64,000 nt of DNA, taken from positions 9,197,001-9,261,000 of the forward strand of contig NC_092471.1 in assembly GCF_047495875.1 (NCBI RefSeq). The letters run 5' to 3'. Below the pieces are notes generated by a model. The model did not search any database. It had not been told where the DNA came from and saw nothing but the letters and a program-made list of their open reading frames with translations. The stretch comes from Pithys albifrons albifrons. Lineage: Eukaryota > Chordata > Aves > Passeriformes > Thamnophilidae. Shown here piece by piece: positions 48,948 through 63,797 of this stretch. Both the position numbers and the translations under genes were made by a program. How positions within the stretch are numbered: the first letter of the stretch is position 1; every line of letters begins with the position of its first letter.

Positions 48948-51900
48948 AGAGTAGGACAGGAAGAGAAGACATGCAAGATGAGAGTCTTCAGTTTTTAAAA
49001 TCCTAATCTCTTCTTTGGGGTTTATTATTACTCTTTAGTTTATTTTGACATTGTCAAAAAGCAATCTCACCTTCTAATTCAGATTCAATAAGGACTACTC
49101 ACATGCTAAAAATCAGAGCATACATTCATCTGCTAGGGAAGGGGACAGCATTTCTCACCACCTGACCTAACAAATTGATTCCCCTAGAAACTGTGACCTT
49201 ACCATAAAACCTAAATCCCTTCTACTTCAAAGTCTCCTTGGATTCAACCTCCCCCAACAACAGATACACCTGTTGCCATACCCCAGGAGCAAAGCAGACC
49301 AAAGCAGTCTGCTCCAATTCTTCTCCTCCAGAAGGCACTGAGGGAAAACAGACCTAATATTAAATGGGTGATGGTCAAAATGCCTGCTACAGAAATAAAA
49401 GGCACTCCTACATCATGGCAATGAACCACCTATAAAACCTTGCCAGAGCAGAGCAAGTCAACATTTGTGTTAGGGGCAGTGAAGGGCACACATTGCTCAC
49501 ATCTATGGTAATGACATACACACATACAGATATAGACACACACATCATCTCGTAGCAGAAGACGACCTTTACTTCTCTTAAATGTGAAAAAGATGCATTA
49601 ACACATCAGCATGACTTGTTGCCTACATGATGTTTAGTAAACTGTCATGATACACATCTCTTACTGGAGTCTGGCCATTTCTTTCTCAGAGTCCTCCAGC
49701 TCTGTTCATCTTCAAAGGCCTTAAAAATTTTATACAATTTTGCATGATAGAATCACAAGTTTGCAAACATTCCCAAAAATTTGGCAGTTAGCATCATCAC
49801 TTTTAACTGAAGAGCTGTCTCTCTGACTCCATTGTTTTAGTTTTACAGATTATTTCCAGGTCTTTGACTTTATGCCTTACCTGTCATCCCCTATTAAAAT
49901 ATTGGGAAAGACTAGCAAGAGACAAGTGCATAATTTCAAAGAAAGTTTAAAGCCAAGAGCTGACAGAGGCTGGAGGTAGAAGGCTGGAAAAAGGAAACAG
50001 AGATAGTTGTTTCTTTTCCCAGGGTTGCAGCCCTGCAGTTTCAAAAGCCCCTCGGTTTCGAAGCGGGATGCAATCTTTTAAGTGCCTGTGCCGCTGTGCT
50101 GCCTGTCTCTGTTTGTGACATGTGCAGCCACGGTATTTTAATGGAGCCCAAAGCCCAGTTTTTAATGCAGACACTTGTGCTGGGGTCTGGATTTCTGCAG
50201 CTGACATGACCCTAGGGAACAGCTTTCACTTCAAATAAAAGCCAGAAAAATGTTTCTTCCCTACAAAGGATTTAAAGCAAGTAGGAACCACTGTAGCACA
50301 GCACGTGCAAATAACTAAGACACAGCTATGAACTAGAAATCATACCAGGTTGATTACAGATTAAAGTGATGTACAGACACATGCTGTAGGCTTGGTCTTC
50401 TGCTACTGCTTCACAGACTACAACAAACATTTATTGGTAGTGGAATTAACTTCACCTTGACAGCTCTTTGGGGAATAAGGGGTTTACGTATATCTGTAAC
50501 CTGAGCTCCTAAATAACCAGCCTCCAAAGTGCACTGCTTGCTGCTGCTCTACATCACTGAAGCCCTGGACTAAACATTTCAGAAAGCAGAAACCAAATCA
50601 CTGTCAATCCTCTGCCATTCCACAAGAACAAAATCGACAGAGGGGACAGCAGCAATTTGAGATGTCTTTCAGGAAACCTTAAGGCACTGGTACAAACATC
50701 TGGGGGCACAGCACATCCCAGGTGCTAGGAGAAGGATGGTGTAAGAGGAGTAAAGACCACCCTAGATCATGATCCTTGTGCAGAAGCAGAGTTTGCATTG
50801 ACTCTCATTCTGAACAAGCCCCCAAATCAGCATGCAAACGGGCCCATTTCCATCTGCCTTTGCTGGGGCCAGGGGAGAATCAACCAACTACATATTACTC
50901 ATCTGTATTTTTATAGCGCTTGCTCTGTGCTTCTTAAACAGTGAGCAAAACTGAAAAGTCTTTTCAGTTTATATGTACCTTCCTCCTTACCATTTGCTCA
51001 CTCAATCATTGATTTTGCTCACTCTCCATCTGTGTGGAGCCAACATGCCCACCAAGCCTTATGCCCACCTTGTCACTCACTCATGCTCCAATGGCAAATT
51101 CCCTAGGGAGGATAGTGAAGCCAGCCCTGCTGCATCATCCAAATCAGCAGTAGAAGGGTGGATTACCATCTCAGTGCATAAAAAAGATTAAAAAAAAAAA
51201 AGTCTGGCCAACTCATGCTAGCTAGCCAGGAAGAACTTGCAGATAAACATTTTGATATGATGAGCTACAGCAGCATGGAAAACCAGTGTCAGGGAAGGCA
51301 GCAACTTCTTGTAAATTGTGTGCTTTACTAATTCCTGAATCCCTTGGAATGTCTTGCCTTCTTCAAGTCCCACAGAAACAACAGCCACTAGGCTGCCTTA
51401 ATTTCTATGCAGCAGAACAATTCTTCTGAGCAGCAAGAGTCCTGAAGACTTAATTGAGAAACCAGGTGTTCAGTGATATTGTGCCTCATCCTCCCCTCCC
51501 ATACTGCCTAAGGAGACAGAGACTCCCAGTTAGGTGAGGGGCAGGAGATGCCAGTGAAGAACTGTGGGCTAGAAATAGTTCAGATCCAATAGGTTAAGAG
51601 ATCCAGTAAAAGTTATCTGGAGAGAAACCTTGAAAACATTCAGCCAAACCCATCCTTCACGAAATGTGCGGTGCTCCACTGGGGACCAAAAAGAGTAATA
51701 AGGACCTGACTCCATGCTACAAACATTACCAGTACAATTTGCCTGGTTTCACTTTGGGGAATTCAACATAAATCTCAACAACTAATTCCCAAACAGAATG
51801 TTTTTAACACGTGGGTGATCTCAAGCATGTGGAATCTTCTGAGAACTTCACAACATCCATATGTCAGATTTTTATATATAGGTGCTCCATACGGCATATG

Positions 51901-53420
51901 GATTGCATCACTTTTTCACAGCTGCTGATAATAGTGTAAGAAAAAAAGGTACAAAAAGCCTGGCTTTCCCACAGTTGAAGTACCAGGGCCATTTTTAAAA
52001 TGTTCATCAAAATCCCACAGATCAGTGTCACAAATTACCCTAATTACCCTCTAAGGAGCCCAGTTCATACTATGGCTGAGGCGTTTCAGCCATCTGGGAA
52101 CATTTTTAACTTTTTTCCAAGTCCCCAAAACAAAACCCTGGACCACAGCATGGGGCAGTGATTCTCATTGTTCCACTAAGCAGGGAGGGGAAATGATCTG
52201 GAAGTTATCAGCACTCACAGTCTCTTATCTTCATCTTCTTCCACCCCAGTGGCACTTCAGCAGGCCAAGGTCAGGCACACCCTGTTCCCCAGTCCTACCC
52301 TTCCTAAACAGCCTTGAAATAAGAGCAGGGAAGTCCTAGCTCCTCCTTGCACCTTTTCACTCTTGTAAAGAGGATCTTCTCTCTGAACTACAACAAAGAC
52401 CCTGGCCTTGCCCACATGGCTGGGTACATTTTTCTAGCACTATCCTCCTCCATGTTTCTCCTGACAGATCATTACCCTGACACCAGCCTCCCTGGCTCAC
52501 TCTCTTGATGTTTTGAGCTCAGAACTAGCAATCAGCTGGAATTGAACACACTTAAGGTTCTACACCTTGAGAAAATTTTATTTTTATTATACATCAAAAA
52601 GGCACACTTCTGGTTTGTCAGGCAGGTTTCATTTACACAGGCTGCAACACTTGCACACAGCTCATTTTATTCTCAGCTTGCCTCCAGAGCGGCTGTGGGA
52701 ATACATCCATATGGCCAGGGCTTTACAGCTAAACTGGAAGTACCAAAACAGAGATGCAACTTTCATGCAATTCTATGCACTGCTTCACTTTCTACACTGG
52801 GAAGCACACGCCATCTCACTCCCACTGCATCCGCAGAGACACACGTGGCAGCAAAGAGGTCTGTGGCAAAGCAGCTCCTCTGCCTGTGAGAGCCAGGAGC
52901 TGCTGCTGCTGGGCCACTCACTCTGTGCCGGCCTCGGGGGGCTCCCCAGATGACACAGGATTAACGGAGCTCCCTTGGCCACCACACCTACAACTGTCAG
53001 AGAAATACAAATACTGTCATCTTCTTTCTGCGACCTACACTATGCAGGGCAAAACTAAGATACAGAGACCTATGGCTTTCTGTCTCTTGACCCTCAGTAA
53101 GCGGGCACTGAAAGTGCTGACTGTCCGTCTTCAGTGATGGTCCTAAGAGAGCTTGGTTCACCCATCAGGGTCCCCTGGGCAGGTGACCACAGCACCCAGC
53201 TTGGGGACTGTCCCAGGCCAGGATCAACAGGACTCTCCTGTAGGCCGAAAATAGAACCAGGCACAAACACCAGAAGTTTCCTATGCTAAAGTGAGAGGAA
53301 GGCATTGGTCTGACTCCAGTCTCTGTGCTGAATTCTACCTGCAGAGCAGCATTTCTCCGAATGCTCTGAAAAGAATAAAAGCTTCCATATTTTTAATAAG
53401 CTTTCATTTTAAACCACTTC

Positions 53421-53436
53421 ATACATATATATGTAT
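53421..53436. repeat. 16-bp perfect AT palindrome
   Basis: ATACATATATATGTAT is its own reverse complement. It is embedded in an AT-rich tract that continues with a further TATATGT. Confidence 0.85.
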
Positions 53437-56400
53437 ATGTTTGTGTCCGTGAATATATCTCAAAACATAAAACCAATTCAATTTCTCAGGGAAGATTAAA
53501 AAAATGAAATACCTAAGACTACCCACATTACAAGCCAGTTCATCTTCTCAGAACTTGAAGAAAGTTTGATAAGCAAATTTAATGACTTTGCACAGAAGTA
53601 TCCACCTCCTTTTATACTGCTTGTGATCGGATGACAGACACTCCTTGCTAGACTTTTTATGTACTTGCTCATTTGCATGCACTCCAGAATTCCCCATTAA
53701 AGGCTGCCTTTTCTCGACAAACTTTTGCCTCTGATAAATGGCCAACTCTCCTGGCCTGACTTCATAACAGTCCTTGGTCCTGACAGCTCAACTTAATTAA
53801 TCTATTTAATTTATTGATCAAGCCCATGGCAAAGGAGTATTACCCATTAAATAGGATTTTTATCTTCTTGAGTTATATGACTACAGGCCTTCCTAAAAAC
53901 TGAAATTCAGTTAGCAACTGACATGCTGTCCATCTGTAAAGCCACTTATGAAGAGGAAAAAGTTGGAGATTAGAAATGACTTGGTGATTTTAAATAATGA
54001 CCAGGTCAGGATGTAAGATAACTATAATCCAGTTGCCTATTTCACAAAAAATGCACTGCAAAGCAATAATGAATCCTTGAAAACCTATTCTGAAGACTGC
54101 CTCTTCCATTAGACTATATTCCATTATATTTGCGTCACTTGTAGCAAACCAGATGGTTCTATTTGTGCAAACTGTGACAATTATTTCACTTGGAAAGTGA
54201 AAGTTATTTAGTGCTACACCACTTCTTGGATGACTTATTAATATGGATGTAAAACCTTGCAGTTAAAAATAAAGCACACAAGGAAGCAAACCATAGGCTG
54301 AAGCAGATATGATATGAGGCAGTATAGTCTTTAAATCTAAACTTAACACATCATGTTCAGATGAAGGACAATTGGGTAAGTCAATTCCCCTGCTGCCCCA
54401 GTCCCAAAGTGCTTGACTTTCCCTTCACAATCAAACAACCAGAAGCTGTTATAAACTGGCAGGAAATTATAAGCCTAACCAGGCAGATCAGAAAGCTGAC
54501 ACACCACACACCCTACACATTAGCCTTGCTGTCTGCGATACCACAGCTCTCTACAGCCACATCTGTTTGCAGAAAGATGCAAATGAGTTTTAACTCTTGC
54601 AGCAGTCTAGCCACTGGAGGATAATCAGAATAAATACTATTTCTGTGCTAATCACTATTTGGTTTTTTGCTATAAAACTCATTTGTTCAGGGAAGCTGAA
54701 GAGGTAGGGACAGCTAAACCGGACAAAGGATAAATGGTCTCATCATAATCACATACAATTTAATTTGTAGATATAAAATAGAAATCCTCTTTTTACAGAG
54801 TGCTGGTCATATCATTTTAGCATTATTATGCTAGATACTTTACAACTGTAGCTTCATTTCCTTTCTGATGTATTTTTAAACTGGTGAGAATCAGGATGAA
54901 AACATTTTCGATAAATCTATCCAGCATCTGAAGCCACTTGAGTTTTGTGAGCAGCAAGTCGGGGGAGAGACACAAATTGGTCACTGTGTGTATTTTCAGG
55001 TTGTTTTCCATCAATATGTTTGGATCTCCATCTCAGTTTTCTCCAGAAGGGCATGTGTATTCCTGCAGGACCTCTCACCCTTGGTCATACCTCCTCCTGT
55101 GAGGCAGGGAGTGCAGCAGCAGTCACTGTGCTTGGGCCCCCAGAGACACAGTCTGCAGGCAAAGTGAGCAGTCTCATCCAGATGGAAAAATCAGATGACA
55201 ATCTTTTTTTATCCCAGTCTTGAGTCTGTCTAACTCTGGCAGGTAGCAGTCTAGGTTAACACATTGTTATGCTTAATTCCTCTCACAGAGCAGAATATTT
55301 CCCCTTACTGTGCAAGTTTTGTGAGGGACAGGTCGAGAGCCATGTGGGCATTGCCTTTATCTCCTGGGGCTCACACACCAACTTTTGGCTGCTGCACACA
55401 CACCCACACTGCACAGGGAGAGCTCTGCTGTCCCGAGGGCACGGCACTTCCCCAGAAGCTGCCATAGCCCTGAGCACCACAATGTTCATTACAAGTTGCA
55501 GTGGTGGAGCTGCCTGCTCCAGCTACATCTCTGCCAACAAAAGACAGCCTTGTGCTGGACCCCAGCATCAGCAGAGACATAGGGGGATCCTTCAGCGGGA
55601 GGATCCTGCACCTTTGGCCATGTCTGACCTAAGCCCTCAGTGGTGCTGGGGCTCCACAGCTCCGCCAAGCCCCCGGTCTCATGGACAGAGCCAGAGCTGG
55701 AGCTCCTCCTCACCGACAGCAAGTGTGCTCATAAGCACGTGTAAGAAAAAGGAAGCACGTGTATATTGCAAGCAGGTCTCTTTTCAATTTTTCAACTCTT
55801 GAACAGCTTTAAATTTATCTCCTAATTAAAACCCACACTGTTTTTAGTCTACAGATCCAGATAAAGAGAGCGTGGAGCCTGGAAGCTGTCTGTTTACACA
55901 CTGCAATTCATATCACAAACATCCAAAAGTGTATTTGATTGTCCAGGGGTGGAGTTTATTAGCCATTCAAGGCCACCAAATTACTTCTGACAACGAAGAA
56001 CATTCTGAAATTAACTTTGAGAGTTGTCTGTTTTATTATGACAGAGAAAGCAAAAGGGACAGGTCATATTTCTTGAAAGCATTTCGGTACCTGAGCCACA
56101 AAGGATAGATTCCTGCAGGACCTTTGGACAGATCTGGCATGGTGCGGGAGCCTGGAAATTGCAACAATTACACTTAAAGGCAGAGGTAAGTAGGGCTTGA
56201 TCTGTGACAAATGCACAAGGAAAAAAACTGGATGTGATGATACCAGAATACACAGGACTCTACTTTTCTGAAGGGACAAAATGAATAGCTCCTCTCCACC
56301 CCTTCCCACCCCTGAGCCTTTGCTGAAGCAGCTCTGCATGGAGACAAATTACATGGCAGTAAGTGCATCTGTATTAGCACACAGTTGCCAACAGCCATCA

Positions 56401-59400
56401 AATACTGCAGCACGCTGCTATTCCAGTGGAACCACAAAACACATGTACAGTGACAGACCCTGTCCCACATCTGTACTGAAAAGAGCTGCCCCGCTCCTCC
56501 TCTCAGCACACACATGGATGATCCCACACCTGCTTTCTTTAGATCCTCCTGCCCAGCAGTGAGAGATTGGCATTTGATGCAGAGGGACTGTCTTACACAA
56601 GCTCCCTCCTCAGAGTCAAGAGGAAGTTTGTTTGCCTTGTGGCCATTTAACAAAGTGGGAAAACAGCATCTCTGTTATTACAGCACACACAAAGCGCAAG
56701 TCACTAATTGGCTCTACTCACACTGCTGTAAACATTGACAATAACCCAGAATTCAAAGGCCTCCCTGTTAGATGGAGCTCAAAGAGATTTGCAAGACCTG
56801 AAGCTGTCTCATGGCCAGGGTTTCAGTTTTGACCACAGCCTGCAAGTGCTCCTGCAGCAAAACCAGTTTCTGGAACCTGCTAATACATGGGCAAAGCTTT
56901 ATATCTGTGAGGAGGGGTTGCATGAATTTTCCATTGCAAGTTTCTCTTACAGTATATAAAGCTCACTGATGCACAAGAGAACATAAAATAACCCAGACTT
57001 AGGAATGCAGGAGACATGCCACTTCTTTAATGTTAATAAATGAGATATAAAAATAATAAGCTGTCAACAGCAGTAGTCCTGATTCCACCTCACTGTGTCA
57101 AGGGCAAGTCTGGGACAAAGACTATATCGCATCACCACCTGCATCATAAATGAACATGGGAGATTTTCCTTGTATGAAAACTTCCAACCCAATGAAATCA
57201 TTATATCATTATTTCAAAATCTCATTCCAACTCCAAGCTGCCCAAATGTATGCGTTTGTGTTAAGCCACTCACAGTTTGGCCCAGTTCCAGTTCTCAGTG
57301 GAGTCTGCTTTCTGCTCACAGGCAGCATAAACAATACCTTTGTACCGCAGTAGTATTTAAAAACTACCTACATCCCTATATGACTTAAGTATATATTAAG
57401 TAAGTTAGTCAGGTGCTGCTCAGCTATCAGAAACTTCCACAGTAATTCAACTACTCAACATACTTTTGCAAGAGTATTATGAGTCTTTCAAACGCCTCCT
57501 ATCCTGAATCACAGAACTACAGTGTACATAAAATTACTATTATTTTTAATTAAGATGATAAAACATTCTAAATCGAGAGAAACATTCAATTTTTGTAATT
57601 AAAGTGATGCAGAAAAAATTGCCTAAATAATTCCATAACTAAATTTCACAACGGTTATGCCATTTTAAAGTTACAGAGCCTGGAAACTAGGTTGCACTTT
57701 TAAAGAGACTCTTTAATAATTCAAGACCTTTCAAGGTCAGAGAGAAAGCAGTGATAATTTCCCTTCTCAAAATTTAAGAGCTCTGTTTATTTCCCTCATA
57801 TACACACATACATATTCCAAGAGTTACCATCTCAACAGTCAGAGTTAACATGTCAAGTCAACACACACAGCCCATACTGTCTACCCACAGTTTGACTTCA
57901 AAGCATCACTTTTTTTAATAGAGAGTTCAGTGCACCCTTGCCAACAGGGCCAGGTAAGCTCTTCCCCTTCAAATTCATGGCAATGCATTATCCAGAAGTA
58001 TCTGGAATGGCCAATAATATTCTCCCTGGCTCCTCTGAAATGGTTATTCAAAATTTGTTTTCAAGTTTTCTTTTTCACTGTAGAAGTGTAACTTAGCTAT
58101 AAAGTCTCTGGAACAGGCACCCTCTTCTTCAACATGTCTAGATGTCATTTAGTGTAGAAGGGACCTGATCTTCAACTGAACCTTTTAAATGCTACTCCAA
58201 GAAAAGCAGTGATAGTACCTACTGACTGTGAAAAACCACAAGTAACTCCTCACTAACTGCCTCCAAAGCACAGCTTCAGGTTGAGATTTGGTGGATTGAG
58301 TACTTATTATAGGAGTGTTCAACTCCCAAGCAATCAATCAGACCATTGCAGAAGTCATTCAGAGAAAGCAGGAAAACTTTGGAGAATTACAGAACAAAAA
58401 AATTGCACTAGTATGAGCATGAAAAAAGGCCCCTGATACTTCATGGAGAGACATAGAACAATTTATTCCTCCTTATGATAGTGGGCAAAAATAAAAGGCA
58501 CAAGTGGGCTACACAAATTAACATTTTGACACTTTCATACAGGCACTAGGCAAAGAAATAGGTAAGTGCAACCCTTCCTTATCTTGCCTCACATTGCAAT
58601 GTCTGCTTTGACAAAGGAATTTTAAGGAAACCTTTCTTTCTTCTGTGCTAAAATACCTTGTCTGGTCCCTGTTAGAAAAAGATCCCTTTGAAAACAGTTT
58701 CTTAAGATTCCAAACATTCGAGGTGACATTTATGCAATCAAAAATGAATCCTTCAACTGTGTGTGGACAGACTAGAAAAAGTGCTGGCATGCCAAAAGCA
58801 AGTTCATATTTAAATTTAGACACATTGATGGCAAATTACTGGCATGACACCTTGCTCAATACGGGAGATCATTCCCTGCTTTTGAGCCATTCCCTGCATA
58901 GCTGGATTCTCTGTTCCGCCTCCAGAGAGCTAAAACACAGATTCCCTCCCCCTACCTGAGGTTAGGAAAAGTCCGTTCCCTTTAAAGAGACAACAACGAG
59001 AAAGCCATAGCACAGGTAGATAAAATCAATGCAAATATGAGACGCAACTCCAGCAGCTCCCTCTCTCCTGTCTTTTATCACAGAATTAAGAATAGTGTCT
59101 GTGAGCTCTCTGTTAGTTAATTCAGCGTCTTTATACATTTTTAATATGTAATTTTGGTAGGTTTGTTTTTCCATGGATCTGTCAGTGTGTTGTGTATAAA
59201 ATGACAATTCAAATCTCAAGCTATCACCCTCTTTCTGCCAAGTAACAAATAGTGGATGCTTAAAAAAGTCTCGTGACATTCCACAGAGCTACAGATTAAT
59301 GAGTCACAATCTCAAAAAAACCTTTGAATTAGTTTTTCTTTTCCCACTTCCCTTTTTTCTTCTCCCACCCTCCCCTGGTTGCTCACAGGAGGAGGTTAGA

Positions 59401-61267
59401 TCACTGGGAATTTTCATCTTTGAGTTTCAGGGTAGGGTTTTCAAGCACCAGCAAAACCTCATTTTCACTTTGCACATTACATGGACCTTTGTCATTAATT
59501 TACACAAGATGTCAAAAGAGTAGAAAACAAGCTGTAACACCCTACCTAAGCCACTCTCTGCTGTTAGATTGAAAAGGCCAGGGTAACAAAGGCGCTTATA
59601 AAGTGTTAGCAGTGTTTCCCTTCTCTGGTAAAACAAACTTGCCAGTGCTTAAGGAAAAAAATTAAGTTTTTAGAAGAATTATGTGAAATCCATTGTTTAA
59701 GTTTTATTCCATATTTTTATTTACTTCTTTTGCCATATTCATTTTTTAAAGGCTTTTTCCAATTTAGGAATCCTGTCCAATGCTTGGAGCAATACTGAGA
59801 GAGAAACCTTCTTCTATAACCACACCCTCAGAAAATAAATATCATACTGCCGCTTCAGGTAACCTCCAGAAGAGCAGAAAGAGAATGAAACATCACATCT
59901 GCAAGCCATTGAAGTCCCAAGAACTGAGGTGGTGCAGATTCATACTGCAACCATAACAAACAAGCAAAACAAAACCAGCAATCTCCCATATGTTACTAAA
60001 AATAAAAAAAATTACCTTGTCAGTTCTGTTTTCACTGTAGAGCTCATCACCTACACACCAGCATAGAGCCTTTTAAAACTATGGCCTTTCCCATGCTTTG
60101 TCAAACCTCTTGTGCTTCATAACAGGAGCATCTTTAGCTGGGACAAACCTCCTAAGTGCTGCAGCTGCATCTCCTCTGGCAGCCAGCCAGCCCAGGTTTG
60201 GCTTTCCTGGTCAGCCTACATGGGGACAGGCAGGAGAGGCTGCAAGGAAGCCTCAAATCCAGCATTCCAAATAGACTCGAGTCTACTGAAGCAATAAACA
60301 CAGAGTTTTTAATCCAGCCCTGTTTTCATCTTTTTGACCTTGCCACAATAAGTAATTGACTCATCTGGTTACTGAGATTGGACATCTTTGTCTTTTGAAG
60401 CCTGTCTGCAGATACATTCAGCTTTTCGAGCCCAGTCCAGGAAAAAAAAATCCTTACTTGGGACCAAATATAAACATCAACTTACCATTCAAATGTTGTC
60501 CTAAAAAGGAATACATGAAATCAGGTGATTAAGTGATTCTTTCCTCAGTCTCACAAGACCAAAAACATGTGATGAAGAATGATGAAAGACAAGCTACAGA
60601 AGCATCCCAAATACCTGGGATATTGTCTCATTACACAGAATGAAGGCAGTTGGTTATGATCCAGCTTCCCCAATTGTTTCTGCCCTGGCTGAAGAAGCAG
60701 TCTGGAGAGGAGCTGTTCACAAGCCTCATTTTAGCAACAAAATTCCTGACAGACCCAAGAAGGTAAATGTCGCACAGTTGGCAGGATTGCTGAAGGCCCT
60801 TCCCTTGATGCTTTGAATAAATACATCCACACTGCTATTTCTGTTTCATAGGAAGGATATGAAATTGTGAAGCAGGGAAAATGTGCACCACTAGGACACA
60901 TTAGCAGGCTGTGTACCAGGCAGGCAGCTCACAGGGAGAACAGGGCCCTGTGGCTGGGCTGGCTGAGAGCATCTCAAAGCACACTTAATCTACTGGGATG
61001 TGTCACTTCCAGCAGCTACTCTGCTTCAGCACAGAGCCAGCTGTTGGGCTTGCTCAGGCACTGGTTTCCAAAGAACTCACTGACCTGCTAAGGAAACAAC
61101 AGAAGAATGGCTGAAACTACCGCAGAAAGGACAGGAAGAACTTCTATTTTTGTTTAAATGGCCAACTTCATCAGTGGCAAAAGTGCCCTGGGCTGAATGA
61201 TGCATAATTAAGTGTCGGCTCACTCAAGCATCAAGAACAACAAGAGAGAAAATAAGAGTAAAGGAAA

Positions 61268-61371
61268 CGGCCGGGATGCACATGCTGGGAGGGCTGCGTG
61301 GCCACATGGAAGCAGGTTCCTGGCCCCTCGCCCACGTAATGCGTGTCAGCACGTCCATGGGGACCGGTGCG
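61268..61371. other. CpG-dense patch
   Basis: Nine CpG dinucleotides occur in about 104 bp, including GGCCGGG, CACGTAATGCGTG and GACCGGTGCG, while surrounding kilobases are CpG-poor. It is below the usual size for a CpG island. It might be a small regulatory element, a recent insertion not yet eroded by CpG decay, or part of an exon or promoter that I cannot recognise. Open frames on both strands across it are explained by the local GC content. Confidence 0.75.
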
Positions 61372-62485
61372 ACTCAGACAGAGCCACATGCAAGCAGTGT
61401 CCAACCAGCAAGCACTTCCATGGGGAAAACAAAACCTGTCACACAGAAAACATGTTTTTATCATACAACTGTCACTTACAAGCATGCTGGTAATCAATCA
61501 CAACAGTCTGTCCCCAGATGGACTGAGACTGAGATGGGAAATCTCCTTCCTTCAACACCTGTGCACCACAACATCATTCCCCACTCCACTGTGCTTCTCC
61601 CATACTGCCTGAATTTTCCTAGAGTTTGCTCAGTTTCCTGATGGTAACAAAAGAATCTGTATATTAATTAGAACTAGATTAAGAAACCAAGGTCTGTACA
61701 CAGTTGTTTGAGTTAGGGGACTTACAGGCTGTGATGTTTCACAACTAATCAAGCTTATAGTAAGTGGTCAGCACAGCTCTTCTGTCATTCAGCCAATCAT
61801 ACTGACAGTCTTGCTTTTAAGGCACTTCACCATAAGAGGTTTGGCAGCACATAAAAGTGGTGTGGCAGTATGTGGTTCCCTCTAGGCTTTTGTCCTTCAC
61901 ACTAAAACAGTATGAAAAGGAGCACTAAAAACAACAAAGAAAGGGAAGATTATGCAGATCACACAGTGCCTGGGTTCAGAAAAAAAAACAGGTGTTGCAC
62001 AGTAAAACCTCTGAGGCAGCAAATAACTTAGATGTGATCAAAAAAGTGTCTATGTCAATGTGAATGAAAGCTATCAGCAGCAGCAACGGGACTATTAGCA
62101 GCATCTGCACTGCTCCAAAGGACTCCAACTGGTCCCTCTGCTCCCAGCTGGAGCCCACCAAGTCCCTCTCACTGAAGAAGGGGCTACTACCCCACAAGCA
62201 AGTTTTGCCACATGCTCTGTAAAACTGTGCTCCATGTAAGATCTTCAGACTCCATGCTGAAGGGTAGATATTTTAAAGACATCATCCTTCCTAGAACAAC
62301 AGAAATGCTTCTTCACCTTCTTCTGAGGACTCTAAAGGGCAACTTGAACCCAAATCTTCAATTTCTACAGCAAAGCTCCCCTGCAGATTTTGTCACACCT
62401 TCCAGGAGAGTGGGAAAACCTGGTCTGAAGTGGCTGCTGCCAACATGAAACACACATCTGTCTTCCCCGTTTAAGCTGAGAAGTG

Positions 62486-62498
62486 TTTTTTTTTTTTT
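62486..62498. repeat. T13 homopolymer
   Basis: Thirteen consecutive T residues between GAAGTG and ATTTTAAAG. Confidence 0.9.
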
Positions 62499-63797
62499 AT
62501 TTTAAAGTGATTAATTCATACAATTAGCCAGCACCAATGATCACAGCAAGTCAGCAAAGACCCAGAAGCAGCCCTGTCTCCACCATCATAGCCCACCGGG
62601 ATACACAACATCAAGTTCTTCAGGTGGGAATTCCCAGCCTGCCAGACCTTAGCCCATGGGGATGAGCCTACAGGGACTCCCACCACTAGACCAAGTCAGG
62701 ATTTGGGTCCCTCCTACATCCAAACTCAGAAAGGAAAAATAGTAATCAAGAAGTGAGATGACAAAGTGCCTGAATGTAGGCAACTAAAGTGCTAAGAAAT
62801 TCAAGAGGGAAGAGAAATTAGATCAAGAGGAGGGGGGAAAAAAAGAGAAAAAATCTATTGCTGGAAGTCTCATGGCATAAGCAGAGGTCAAAAATGTTTT
62901 CTTCACCATTTCAAAAAACATCAAATTCTGTTGTAGTTGAACTTCATGATCAATGAAATCCTGACAGATAGCAACAGGTGAATCAGGGAGGGAAGCAGGA
63001 CCTGAGCATTCTTAAAATAATAAAGTACTGCAATGAGTTCAAATTTTCTGTTAATTGTATCTCTGATTTGTTTATGTAAATCTGTATTTAAATGAATGCA
63101 CCATACACATATGCACTCAGCAGAAAAACTGAATCCCTACTCTTAAAAATTGAAGTTTCTAAATAGAAACTGCTTTTACTACTTAGATAGAAACAAAAAA
63201 GGGGGAAAATGAAAAATTCAAAGGAGTCAGTTAAATTAACCTTTTTTGATCAATGACTTGTTTGTAGGGATAGGCACATTTTTAAGTTGTGAAATTTCTG
63301 ATGTATGCAAGCCACCAAGGTTAGAATCAGTAAGAAGTGAAAATGAAGTGGTTTCGTGTAGACTGTTTTTTAAAGCAAAATTATGCATTATTCATACAGA
63401 AATCTGCCTATAATGACTGGAAGGCAGATTGAAAAGTCTAAAGGTTTAGACCCAGTTGAAAATTTAAGACAAATCACATTATTAAAATGAGCTTTGATTA
63501 GTTCTGCAGAATAGAGAAATGCAGTTTCATTCATCTATAGATGAATTTCTCATGTGCACATTTCTAGGTCACACTGCACATACAAGCAACAAGACCCTCT
63601 TAAAGCAAGAGACATCAAAACTGCAGAAAAGGATAAGTTGGACTCTGAAGGAAAGAACAAATGAACTACACAAGTAATTGAGATGTTAAACATTTACAGC
63701 ACACATTTTTGTTCAAGGTACCTTCTTAAACATTCAGAACAGCTGCTTTCAACAGGCAGACTCCTACTTACCAAAACATGTAGGATGCTGCAAGTGG

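Larger units (their letters stand above)
45209..61267. other. Non-coding, no gene seen
   Basis: Sixteen kilobases without a supportable gene. Overlapping frames of 120-180 codons occur near 46.7-47.4, 48.5-49.0, 52.5-53.1, 55.3-55.8 and 56.2-56.7 kb. In each case several frames and both strands are open together and none has a recognisable domain. These are the GC-richer, stop-poor patches of the window. A possible MIR relic lies at 48901-48947, an AT palindrome at 53421-53436 and a CA-rich tract near 49513-49546. Confidence 0.6.

Noticed and set aside
58130..58180. CR1 3'-UTR-like string GTAGAAGGGACCTGATCTTC
   Set aside because: Too short, and without the tail or the neighbouring CR1 motifs.
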